From the NCBI GenBank assembly GCA_029939875.1, contig JAOZSC010000157.1:1-6466 (forward strand): a stretch of DNA of 6,466 nucleotides, in the 5' to 3' direction. The notes beneath the pieces are model-generated. The model made no database searches. It saw nothing but the letters and a program-made list of their open reading frames with translations, and had not been told where the DNA came from. Each line of letters begins with the position of its first letter. The stretch's first letter is position 1. Below are positions 1-6,345 of this stretch, in pieces. This DNA comes from Desulfobacterales bacterium. GTDB lineage: Bacteria; Desulfobacterota; Desulfobacteria; Desulfobacterales; JAFDCJ01. A program made the translations under genes and the position numbers.

Positions 1-484
1 GGTTGCAGCCCGTGTTTTTCTCTTCATACATGCTCAGCGGCGCGTTCTGGGAATAACGCAGGTTGTCTTTGGTGTAAGCGTTAAAGACGCCTTTGGAAAG
101 CGCCTGTTCGTCTGCCCCATCGGTCCAGACCCCCTGCCCCTTTTTGCCGATAATAACGGCCGTGCCGGTGTCCTGGCACATGGGAAAAACACCATCTGCG
201 GCGATGACGGCGTTTTTCAACAATTCCAGGGCCACATAGCGGTCGTTGGCAGAGCTTTGGGGGTCATCCAAAATGGCCGCCAGCTGCTTCAGGTGAGTTG
301 ATCTCAACAGGTGGGAAACATCGAAAAATGCCTGTTGACTCAGATGGGCCAACCCGTCGGCGGACACCTTCAGCACGTCGTGGCCCTCAAAGCTTGAAAC
401 GCAGACATGCTCGGCTGTCAGCAGGCGATATTCGGTGTCATCCCGGCCCAGAGGCAACACCTGCTGGTAGTTAAATTCGGTCAT
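1..484 (-). CDS. fumA: Class I fumarate hydratase, N-terminal part (cut by window edge)
   Basis: Catalyses the reversible hydration of fumarate to malate in the cytoplasm (TCA cycle, or its reductive/fumarate-respiration direction), using a [4Fe-4S] cluster. The 161 visible codons run from ATG at 484 and continue past the left edge; the full family length is about 540 residues. The translation aligns without gaps, as far as I recall it, to the start of E. coli FumA/FumB. Shared stretches include [52 protein letters not shown] and [16 protein letters not shown] followed by NTG. Cys103 in the PMCQDTGTA motif corresponds to the first of the three cluster-binding cysteines; the other two lie outside the window. 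The start is supported by a GAGGT ribosome binding site 5 nt upstream and by agreement with the E. coli N-terminus. A separate promoter lies about 290 nt upstream, so the gene is probably not simply the end of the signalling operon. The family call is very secure; whether the single-chain gene is complete cannot be seen. Confidence 0.95.
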   Translation of the reverse strand, partial: MTEFNYQQVLPLGRDDTEYRLLTAEHVCVSSFEGHDVLKVSADGLAHLSQQAFFDVSHLLRSTHLKQLAAILDDPQSSANDRYVALELLKNAVIAADGVFPMCQDTGTAVIIGKKGQGVWTDGADEQALSKGVFNAYTKDNLRYSQNAPLSMYEEKNTGCN

Positions 485-489
485 CCGAT

Positions 490-494
490 ACCTC
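490..494 (-). promoter_or_regulatory. Ribosome binding site of the fumarase gene
   Basis: On the minus strand the sequence reads GAGGT, then ATCGG, then ATG. This is a good Shine-Dalgarno match with a 5-nt spacer, and it fixes the fumarase start at 484. Confidence 0.7.
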
Positions 495-532
495 GCTGCA
501 AAGGGGGCAAAAACAATTTGTTAAATACAAAA

Positions 533-588
533 AAATGCCTGAAGTGCACTAAGAACAGTGTGCCTAAAGTACGAAGTGCCTTTAGGCA
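533..588. repeat. Cluster of degenerate short repeats (CACTT / TTAGGCA units)
   Basis: On the minus strand several related short units occur close together: TAAAGGCACTTCGTA, CTTTAGGCACA, CTTAGTGCACTT and CACTTCAGGCATT. They look like decayed copies of a unit near CACTTTAGGCA. From memory, intergenic regions of Desulfobacterota often carry arrays of similar AAGTGCCTAAAGT-type units, but I could not search for this. The inverted repeats in the fumarase leader may partly be a by-product of these units lying in both orientations. Confidence 0.4.
561..588. repeat. Perfect 9-bp inverted repeat
   Basis: TGCCTAAAG (561-569) and CTTTAGGCA (580-588) are perfect complements separated by 10 nt. On the plus strand the right arm is followed by TTTATTTT, so it could also act as a weak terminator for plus-strand transcription, although no plus-strand gene enters from the left. 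Confidence 0.6.
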
Positions 589-610
589 TTTATTTTCATC
601 ACTTATCCCC

Positions 611-651
611 GGATCGGCATAACCTCTCCGATCCTCCATTAGAACTGGAGG
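611..651. repeat. Two adjacent, overlapping inverted repeats
   Basis: GGATCGG (611-617) pairs with CCGATCC (628-634). CCTCCA (633-638) pairs with TGGAGG (646-651). The arms share two bases, so the two hairpins would sit almost back to back in the fumarase leader. Neither is followed by a T run. They may be a small dispersed palindromic element or a structured piece of the leader. Confidence 0.4.
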
Positions 652-783
652 GTTTAGATAGAATTTAAGGTAACCATGCCGGTTTCGCATCTGCTTATTG
701 AGCCAATGCTTGAAATGATGATGACGTATGAACTGGCAAAGGTGTGGATGTGAAACGCAAGCAACCGTGCTGTCCAAAAAATA

Positions 784-812
784 AAATTACCAATCGCCTG
801 GGAAGGTGTCAA
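784..812 (-). promoter_or_regulatory. Sigma-70-type promoter reading toward fumarase
   Basis: On the minus strand a perfect -35 hexamer TTGACA (812 to 807) is followed by exactly 17 nt and TAATTT (789 to 784) as the -10. The -10 matches consensus at only 3 of 6 positions, but TG sits one base upstream of it (TGGTAATTT), an extended -10 arrangement that usually compensates for a weak hexamer. Transcription would start near 777 and give a leader of about 290 nt before the fumarase ATG. This is the best promoter I see in the window; it is a sequence match only. Confidence 0.55.
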
Positions 813-842
813 GGGATTTTAAGCAATTTGCGGATGCGCTGA

Positions 843-866
843 CCGGCGCGCGGGGCCATGCACCGG
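843..866 (-). terminator. GC-rich hairpin after the short receiver-kinase, possible 3' end
   Basis: Starting 8 nt after the stop codon, the minus strand reads CCGGTGC, a 10-nt loop, then GCGCCGG: a 7-bp stem with one G-U pair. No T tract follows it, so it is not a standard intrinsic terminator. It could protect the 3' end or be incidental to high GC. Confidence 0.25.
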
Positions 867-874
867 TGGTGGGG

Positions 875-2008
875 TCAGACGGCGGGGGGCAGTTTGATGA
901 TGATGGTGGATCCCGCGCCTTTGTGCGACTTTACCTCGATGACGCCCCCGTGCTGGTCCACGATCTTTTTGCTCATCATCAGCCCGATGCCGGTTCCATG
1001 GATGCCCTTGGTGCTGAAAAAGCTTTGAAAAATTTTATTCTGTACGCCCTCATCCATTCCGGCGCCGGTATCCGTCACCTGGTATTGCACGCCCCCGTCG
1101 GTGGGCTTTGTCGTCTGGATCACCACGGTTTTGTCTTTGCCGGCGGCAGCATCCTCCCGGCAGGCATCCATGGCGTTTTCCACGATACTCAACAGGCAAC
1201 GGTAAATGCCCTCAGCATCGAAAGCCAGCGGTACAAGCTGATCATCAAGCATCAGTTTTAAATCGATTCCCTGCTCTTCGGCCCTTGAAGCCATCAGTTC
1301 GGCCACCTGGCGCGCCGGTGCATTCGGGTCGCCGAGGGTGAACTTCGCCCCGGCATATTTTCCGTAAGCGAGCAGATCCAGGGACATGTTTTTAATGCGT
1401 TCCACATTGTCGGCCACCATCTGCCACCCCTGGCGCAAATACTTTTTGTTGTCCAGCTCGATGCCCTTGTTCAGCACGAAAATACTGCCTTTCAAGCCAT
1501 TGGCGATATTTTTGATGGCATGGGACAGCTCGGTGACGGTTTGGCCCACTGCCGCCATCCGTTCGGCCTCCAGCAATTTTTGCGTTTTTTCTTCCACCAG
1601 CTGTTCCAGGTTTTCGGTGTACTGTCGCAGCTGGCGGCGCAGCTCAATCCGTTCCCGGGCCCGCTTCAAGGCAATCTCCAGCACTTCATCATGAATCGGC
1701 TTGGTAACAAAATCCGTGGCATCGTGTTTCAGGCTTTTAATGGCCAGGTCCATATCGCCGTGCCCGGTGAACATGATCACCTCGGTTTCCGGGCTTTCCG
1801 CCTTCAGATGGCGCAGCAGCTCGATGCCGTCCATATCTGGCATCTTGATGTCCGTCAGCACGATGGGCGGCGCGATTTCCTTAAAAATTTCCAGCGCTTC
1901 CCGTCCGTTTTCGGCGGTGTGCACATCGTAGCCGCTGTCTTCAAGCGCGATGGCCAGGACCTTGCGAATCCCCGCCTCATCATCGACCAGTAAAATCGTA
2001 TTTTCCAT
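875..2008 (-). CDS. Receiver-histidine kinase fusion, soluble, no sensor domain
   Basis: A cytoplasmic 377-residue signalling protein. Residues 1-120 are a CheY-like receiver with acidic D9/D10, phospho-acceptor D53 in LTDIKMP, T81 and K103 (VTKP). Residues 120-155 form a charged coiled coil. A dimerisation/histidine domain follows, with H163 in ELSHAIKNI. The ATPase domain (about 255-377) has the N box IVENAMDAC (N278), G1 box DTGAGM (D313), FFSTK and G2 box GTGIGL (338-343). All catalytic elements appear intact. There is no transmembrane segment, PAS or output domain, so input probably comes through D53, perhaps from the heme kinase encoded 43 nt upstream. The residue after the histidine is Ala, not the Glu/Asp of most HisKA kinases. 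An AGGG ribosome binding site lies 12 nt before the ATG, rather far away. The receiver is about 72% identical to that of the long fusion at 6345-4381, so the two are clear paralogues. I cannot name a specific gene or output. Confidence 0.9.
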   Translation of the reverse strand: MENTILLVDDEAGIRKVLAIALEDSGYDVHTAENGREALEIFKEIAPPIVLTDIKMPDMDGIELLRHLKAESPETEVIMFTGHGDMDLAIKSLKHDATDFVTKPIHDEVLEIALKRARERIELRRQLRQYTENLEQLVEEKTQKLLEAERMAAVGQTVTELSHAIKNIANGLKGSIFVLNKGIELDNKKYLRQGWQMVADNVERIKNMSLDLLAYGKYAGAKFTLGDPNAPARQVAELMASRAEEQGIDLKLMLDDQLVPLAFDAEGIYRCLLSIVENAMDACREDAAAGKDKTVVIQTTKPTDGGVQYQVTDTGAGMDEGVQNKIFQSFFSTKGIHGTGIGLMMSKKIVDQHGGVIEVKSHKGAGSTIIIKLPPAV

Positions 2009-2051
2009 GATGCAAATTTACCCTAATGTTTCAAAATCCCCGGCCGCTATT

Positions 2052-4325
2052 TCAGACCTTAACGGCCGGAAAGGTCAAAACAAACCGGGCCCCTTGCCCG
2101 GGCCGGGAAGCCACCCGGATCGATCCGCCAAAATCCTGGACAATGCGATAGCTGATGGAAAGCCCCAGGCCCGTGCCCCTGCCGACCTCTTTGGTAGTAA
2201 AAAAAGGTTCAAAAATTTTCTCCGCTATTTCCCGTGCCACGCCGACGCCGGTATCTTCGACCTCGACCACGGACTGTGAACCCCGGCAGCAGGATTTGAG
2301 GGTGATTTTCTTGCTCCCCTTTTTGTGGGGTTGTGACTCCCATTTATCCTCAATGGCGTCCCTTGCGTTGATCAGCAAATTGATAAAGACCTGCTCCAGG
2401 CGGCCGGCATCGGCCATAACCTCCGGCAGATTTTCATCCAGCTGCCAGGTCACCTCTATTCCCCTGACCTTCAGTTGCTGGCTGAAGATCTCAAATGATT
2501 TTTTCAAAATTCCATTTAAGTCAACCGGTTCAAGCTTCTGTTCGGACTTGCGCCCGAATTGGCGCATGTGATTGATAATGCGGGTGGCCCGATCCACGTG
2601 ACTGTCGATCTCCTCGGCCATGGTGCCCAGAATATCATCGCGGATTTTTTCCCGCCGGTTGACCTTTTTCATAAAAAAACTGCTGGCGGTCTTGATCACC
2701 GCCAGGGGCTGGTTCAATTCATGGGCGACACCGGTGGCCATCTCCCCCAGGGTGGCCATTTTGCTGGCCTGAATGAGCTGCTGTTCGGTTTCAAGCCGTT
2801 CGGTAATATCGCTGGTGGTCACCAGCAGCACCGCTTTCCCCGAGTACTCGGACGGCGAGGTCCAGATGTCAACAAAAATCGGGACCCCGTCCTTGCGAAT
2901 CTGTTTGACCTGGTTGATGACCGAGGCCGTTTTTAATTTATGGACGTAGCGCTGCTGCTCGCCGGCCGGGAAAAAATCGCAAAACGAGCGTCCCACAAGC
3001 TCCTTGCGAGCAAACCCGTATACGCTGCTGATGCTGTCATTGCAGTCGATGATTTGAAGGTTGTCGGCATCCAGCACGAAGATGGGGTTGCGGATGTTGT
3101 TGAAGATGTCATGGTATTTCCTTTCGGATCGTGCCAGCTCTTGCTCAAGTTTTTTCCGGGGGGTAATGTCCAGATTCATCTCCATGGCCGCCACAATTTC
3201 ACCGGCTTCGTTGCGGATGGCGGAAGTCCGGACAAGCCAATAGGTGGGCTGGCCGTCTTTGCCGACACCCACTTCTTCGCTGTAGTGGGATTTACCGTCT
3301 TTGAATGTTTTTTCAACCGGACAGTTGGGACATTTTGTATCGCGCCCCTTGTAAGCGTAAAAACAGTAATCCCCCGGCCGGGGATCAAATTTGTCGGCAA
3401 ACTGCCGGTTATAGCCCACCAGTTTATAGCTTTTATCCTGGACGGTAATGATGCACGGAACGGTTTCAAACAGGCTCTGATACCGGTTGCGCTGCTGGTT
3501 GACCTCGGCCTGCTTCTCGCCGATTTGTCTGCTCATCTGGTTGATGGCCACCGCCAGCTGCCCGACCTCATCATACTGATCGACTTCAACGCTGCCGGTA
3601 TAGTCTCCATTGGAAATCGCCCGGGTGCCCTTGATCAGACGCCGTATGGGACGGTTGACAAACCGCAGAACAAATATCATGATAAACGCCGAGGTCACCA
3701 AAAAGGCCACGGCGGCCAGTCCGATAATTCCCTTTTCCAGAAAAAAAATCTCCTCGTCGGTTTGCCGCAGCGAAACCACCACATCCAAGGCCCCCAGGAC
3801 CTTTTTGTCCGGGGCGTGAAAATGGCAGTCACCGGTCGAACATCCCGGTTCGTTGTAAATGGGACTGATGACCCCGAGAAGGCGGTAACCTTGCGTGGAA
3901 TTGAATATGCGGGTGCGTTTTTCAAGGCTGATATCCACCAGAGGCGGTTCGGAGCGGTGGCAGATGTCACAGGCCTCTGATTTAATGTTGGTACTGCGGT
4001 CGACTTCGTCCGGATGGTTGGAAAATTTTATTTCTCCCTGCTTGTTGTAAATGCGGATGTTATCGAGCATTTTTTGCCGGCCGATATTCATGATGATCTG
4101 ATTGATGTCATCCCGGGAATTGAGCATCATGGCATAGTGGGTCCCCAGCTTGATGGTGTTTCCCAGTCGTTCCGTTTCGGTCACCATTTCCTGGTGCAAC
4201 CGGTTGCGCTGGTATTTGATGCTGAAGTATGCCCAGGTCGTAATGATCAGCAACAGAATAATGCCGACGCTGGCAATCAGCTTTGACACCAGGCTGTAAC
4301 GCAGGTTTCGAATAATTTTTAGCAT
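2052..4325 (-). CDS. Membrane sensor histidine kinase with diheme-type periplasmic domain, HAMP and two PAS domains
   Basis: A 757-residue inner-membrane kinase. Transmembrane helices lie at about 13-34 and 198-221 and enclose a periplasmic domain of about 160 residues. That domain carries two c-type heme attachment motifs: CDICH (C119, C122, H123) and the spaced variant CSTGDCH (C162, C167, H168). A HAMP linker follows (about 222-273). PAS 1 (about 281-390) has four cysteines (C291, C321, C332, C335, the last two in CPNCPV). PAS 2 (about 403-510) is ordinary. The kinase core has H535 in [11 protein letters not shown] box N653 (LLINARDAI), G1 DTGVGV (D691), FEPFFTTK and G2 GRGTGLGLS, all intact. 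Heme-bearing periplasmic sensors are known, for example DcrA of Desulfovibrio. I infer sensing of redox state, oxygen or another heme ligand. There is no receiver in this protein, so phosphate probably goes to D53 of the flanking receiver-kinases. The start at 4325 has AGGT 7 nt upstream and leads directly into the first membrane helix; the gene follows the long fusion by 55 nt. Confidence 0.93.
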   Translation of the reverse strand: MLKIIRNLRYSLVSKLIASVGIILLLIITTWAYFSIKYQRNRLHQEMVTETERLGNTIKLGTHYAMMLNSRDDINQIIMNIGRQKMLDNIRIYNKQGEIKFSNHPDEVDRSTNIKSEACDICHRSEPPLVDISLEKRTRIFNSTQGYRLLGVISPIYNEPGCSTGDCHFHAPDKKVLGALDVVVSLRQTDEEIFFLEKGIIGLAAVAFLVTSAFIMIFVLRFVNRPIRRLIKGTRAISNGDYTGSVEVDQYDEVGQLAVAINQMSRQIGEKQAEVNQQRNRYQSLFETVPCIITVQDKSYKLVGYNRQFADKFDPRPGDYCFYAYKGRDTKCPNCPVEKTFKDGKSHYSEEVGVGKDGQPTYWLVRTSAIRNEAGEIVAAMEMNLDITPRKKLEQELARSERKYHDIFNNIRNPIFVLDADNLQIIDCNDSISSVYGFARKELVGRSFCDFFPAGEQQRYVHKLKTASVINQVKQIRKDGVPIFVDIWTSPSEYSGKAVLLVTTSDITERLETEQQLIQASKMATLGEMATGVAHELNQPLAVIKTASSFFMKKVNRREKIRDDILGTMAEEIDSHVDRATRIINHMRQFGRKSEQKLEPVDLNGILKKSFEIFSQQLKVRGIEVTWQLDENLPEVMADAGRLEQVFINLLINARDAIEDKWESQPHKKGSKKITLKSCCRGSQSVVEVEDTGVGVAREIAEKIFEPFFTTKEVGRGTGLGLSISYRIVQDFGGSIRVASRPGQGARFVLTFPAVKV

Positions 4326-4380
4326 GAAATGAACCTGGATTTATCAGACAGAAAGCACCGTTCAGCCAACGCTATGCCGA

Positions 4381-6345
4381 TCACGGCTGGATCCCGGTTT
4401 TTTCCGGGTATGACCCGGTTTCTTTGGCCTGCCGGGGCACAGTCCCGGGTATGCGCACCCGAAAAATGGAACCCTGGCCCGGTGTGGACTCAACTTGAAT
4501 CGTTCCCCCATGCTGCTGGATGATGTTTCTGGCCAGAAACAACCCGAGACCCGTCCCTTTTTTCCCTTTGGACGAATAAAACAGGTTGAAAATATTGTCC
4601 CGGATTTCCCGGCTCATGCCGATGCCGTTGTCCCGGATCTCAAACAGGATGTGCCCGTCCTCCCGGCCGACAGTGAAAACAATACGGTGCGATTTTTCCG
4701 AGCGGTCCTCAACACAGGCCTCGACGGCATTTTCCAGGATATTGGTCAGGGCCGTGGCAAGCACGACGGCATCGACTTCAAATTTATCCGTAACGGCTTC
4801 AAATCTTTTTTCCAGCTCGATCGCGTGACTGTCAAGCTTTGGGTGCACCATGGCCACCACATTTTCGACAAAATCGATTGCATTGACGGATGTGCACTCC
4901 AGGGCCCGCTCTTTGGCGTAGTAAAGGATATCGAGCACCAGATTGCGGATACGGTCGACCATCTGGGTAACGACCCCCAGGCCTTCTTGTACCGTATGGG
5001 TGTCATTTTTTGCAAGCCCGGAATTGAGCAGGTACAACCCACCGTCCAGACCGGTCAAAATCCCCTTGATGCCGTGGGAGATGGAGCTGACCATCAGTCC
5101 CAGCGAGGAAAGCCGGTCCTGCAGCTGGCGTATTTCCGTGATATTCGTCGACATTTCCAGGACCTGTTCAACCCGACCGTCTGCATCGATAATCGGTGCC
5201 GTGTTGATGAGAACATGGTACTGGTCGCCGGATTTGGCCCTCACCACCATCTCGGACTGGTGGGATTTTCCATCTTCGAAAGTCAGTGCCACCGGACAAT
5301 TCTGGCAGGGTTCGTTCTGATGCTTGTAGACGGAGTAACAGTGGGAGCCGATATCTTCGCCGAAATCCTCATTGAAACGCCGATTGGAAGCGGTAATGTT
5401 AAATGACCGGTCCTGGACGGTGATGTAGCAGGGAACCAGGTCAAACAACTGTTGATACTTGTGCCGGGTGGTGCGCAGCTGCTCCTGGAGGCGTTTGACC
5501 TCTGAAATATCCACGGAAATCTCCAGCACGAGGTCCAGGTCCCCCCGGCTGTTTTCAATGGGTGCGGTGTGCACCATCACCGGAAACCGGTGACCATTGT
5601 GATAGCGAAGGGTCGCCTGGCTGCGCTGCCCCCTGCCGGTCTCAAAAGTACGGGCCACCGGGCAGTTAGCGCGGCTGCTGTCCGGGTCGTCGTATATCTC
5701 CCAGCTGTCGGCGCCAATCCTGTCTCCCAGGCGTTGCTTGTACAGCTGGTTGGCAGCGACAATCTTAAGCTGCCGGTTGTGGATGGCGACAAAACACGGC
5801 ATTTCGTTAAAATAACTCAACCCACTGTCCAGATCCCCGGCGATATCCCGAAAGGCTGAAGACAGCCCTTCCACCGCCTGGCCGACAGCGGTCAGCCTTT
5901 CGACCTCAACCAGCCGGGCGGATTGCCGCTGCACCAGTTCCTCCAGATTTTCGGTGTACTGCCGCAGCTGCCGCCGCATGGCGATTTTCTCATGTGCTCT
6001 TTTGAGGGCAATTTCCAGCACATCGTCGTTGATGGGCTTGGTGACAAAATCGGTGGCTTCGTGCTTGAGGCTGCGAATGGCCAGCTCCATGTCTCCATGG
6101 CCGGTGATCATGATGACTTCCGTATCCGGGGATTCCTGCTTGATGGTCTGCAACAACGCGATGCCGTCCATGCCCGGCATCTTGATGTCGGTCAGCACAA
6201 TTTCAGGTTTGTGGCGGCGAAAAACATCAAGCGCCTCCAGGCCGTCTTCGGCTGTCAGCACCTGATAGCCGCTGTCAGCCAGGGATATGCCCAGAACCTT
6301 GCGAATGCCTGGCTCGTCATCGGCCAGCAGAATTTTAGCATTCAT
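4381..6345 (-). CDS. Receiver-PAS-PAS-histidine kinase fusion with a second, dead histidine box
   Basis: A cytoplasmic protein of 654 residues from ATG 6345. I prefer this start to the in-frame ATG at 6375 because AAAGG lies 9 nt upstream and the product then begins MNAKILLADDE, as receivers usually do. Order: receiver 1-120 (phospho-acceptor D53, T81, K103); coiled coil; a histidine-box-like segment 148-177 in which the His position is Ser163 (EGLSSAFRD); PAS A about 180-285 (C184, C228 only); PAS B about 296-405 with four cysteines (C306, C336, C347, C350, motif CQNCPV); an intact histidine domain with H424 (SSISHGIKG); and an ATPase domain with N539 (LENAVEAC), D572 (DNGIGM) and GTGLGL at 597. 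No membrane segment is present. PAS B closely resembles PAS 1 of the heme kinase downstream, suggesting both read a similar cytoplasmic signal, perhaps redox through a metal or Fe-S site (inferred). The last ~11 residues are encoded by a palindromic repeat. It is first of three co-oriented signalling genes; its output partner is not visible. Confidence 0.9.
   Translation of the reverse strand: MNAKILLADDEPGIRKVLGISLADSGYQVLTAEDGLEALDVFRRHKPEIVLTDIKMPGMDGIALLQTIKQESPDTEVIMITGHGDMELAIRSLKHEATDFVTKPINDDVLEIALKRAHEKIAMRRQLRQYTENLEELVQRQSARLVEVERLTAVGQAVEGLSSAFRDIAGDLDSGLSYFNEMPCFVAIHNRQLKIVAANQLYKQRLGDRIGADSWEIYDDPDSSRANCPVARTFETGRGQRSQATLRYHNGHRFPVMVHTAPIENSRGDLDLVLEISVDISEVKRLQEQLRTTRHKYQQLFDLVPCYITVQDRSFNITASNRRFNEDFGEDIGSHCYSVYKHQNEPCQNCPVALTFEDGKSHQSEMVVRAKSGDQYHVLINTAPIIDADGRVEQVLEMSTNITEIRQLQDRLSSLGLMVSSISHGIKGILTGLDGGLYLLNSGLAKNDTHTVQEGLGVVTQMVDRIRNLVLDILYYAKERALECTSVNAIDFVENVVAMVHPKLDSHAIELEKRFEAVTDKFEVDAVVLATALTNILENAVEACVEDRSEKSHRIVFTVGREDGHILFEIRDNGIGMSREIRDNIFNLFYSSKGKKGTGLGLFLARNIIQQHGGTIQVESTPGQGSIFRVRIPGTVPRQAKETGSYPEKTGIQP
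4387..4415. repeat. Palindromic repeat within the 3' end of the long receiver-kinase gene
   Basis: On the plus strand CTGGATCCCGG, a T6 loop, then CCGGGTATGACC. The core CCCGG/CCGGG forms a 5-bp hairpin, and a third arm CCCGG (4414-4418) can pair with the middle one instead. The layout (CTGGAT-CCCG...CGGG-ATGAC) resembles the common dispersed proteobacterial repeat of the CTGGATTCCCGC...GCGGGAATGACG kind. It supplies the final codons of the kinase (SYPEKTGIQP), beyond the end of the conserved ATPase fold. Confidence 0.45.

Larger units (their letters stand above)
529..591 (-). promoter_or_regulatory. Possible attenuator or terminator in the fumarase leader
   Basis: Read on the minus strand, segment A (TGCCTAAAG, 588 to 580) can pair perfectly over 9 bp with segment B (CTTTAGGCA, 569 to 561). 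The same segment, as AAATGCCT (591 to 584), can instead pair over 8 bp with segment C (AGGCATTT, 540 to 533), which runs straight into a seven-T tract (535 to 529). The two pairings exclude each other, and the second sits beside the T run, as in an intrinsic terminator with a large loop. A small CACT/AGTG hairpin (560 to 547) would lie inside that loop. This layout could attenuate fumarase, or end a small RNA started at about 777. The A-T-rich stem and large loop make a weak terminator, so the function is inferred. Confidence 0.3.
485..874. other. 390-nt intergenic region: fumarase promoter and leader, no convincing gene
   Basis: This is the only long gene-free stretch. It is more AT-rich than the flanking genes and holds, from right to left, a GC-rich hairpin after the short receiver-kinase, a sigma-70-like promoter, a leader with inverted repeats, a cluster of degenerate short repeats, a T7 run and the fumarase ribosome binding site. 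A 98-codon frame on the minus strand (777 to 481) begins with TTG almost exactly where transcription would start. It uses rare codons (ATA, CTA, AGA, TTA) unlike its neighbours and resembles nothing I know, so I do not call it a gene. Plus-strand frames here are short or run antisense into the neighbouring kinase gene. Confidence 0.75.

Noticed and set aside
481..777. 98-codon minus-strand frame whose stop overlaps the fumarase ATG
   Set aside because: It starts with TTG at the predicted transcription start with no room for a ribosome binding site, uses rare codons unlike its neighbours, runs through several inverted repeats, and matches no family I know. Most likely non-coding leader.
806..1261. 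151-codon plus-strand frame over the end of the short receiver-kinase
   Set aside because: Antisense to the ATPase domain, with no family resemblance.
2940..3980. 346-codon open frame on the plus strand, antisense to the heme kinase
   Set aside because: A shadow of the kinase: the opposite frame has full domain structure and catalytic motifs, while this translation has no recognisable domain.
4326..4380. Possible promoter TTGGCT-18 nt-GATAAA between the first and second kinase genes
   Set aside because: Both hexamers are weak and the spacing is slightly long; with a 55-nt gap a shared transcript is the simpler reading.
4495..5406. 303-codon open frame on the plus strand, antisense to the long receiver-kinase
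   Set aside because: Same reason: the minus-strand frame encodes PAS B and the kinase domains with intact motifs.
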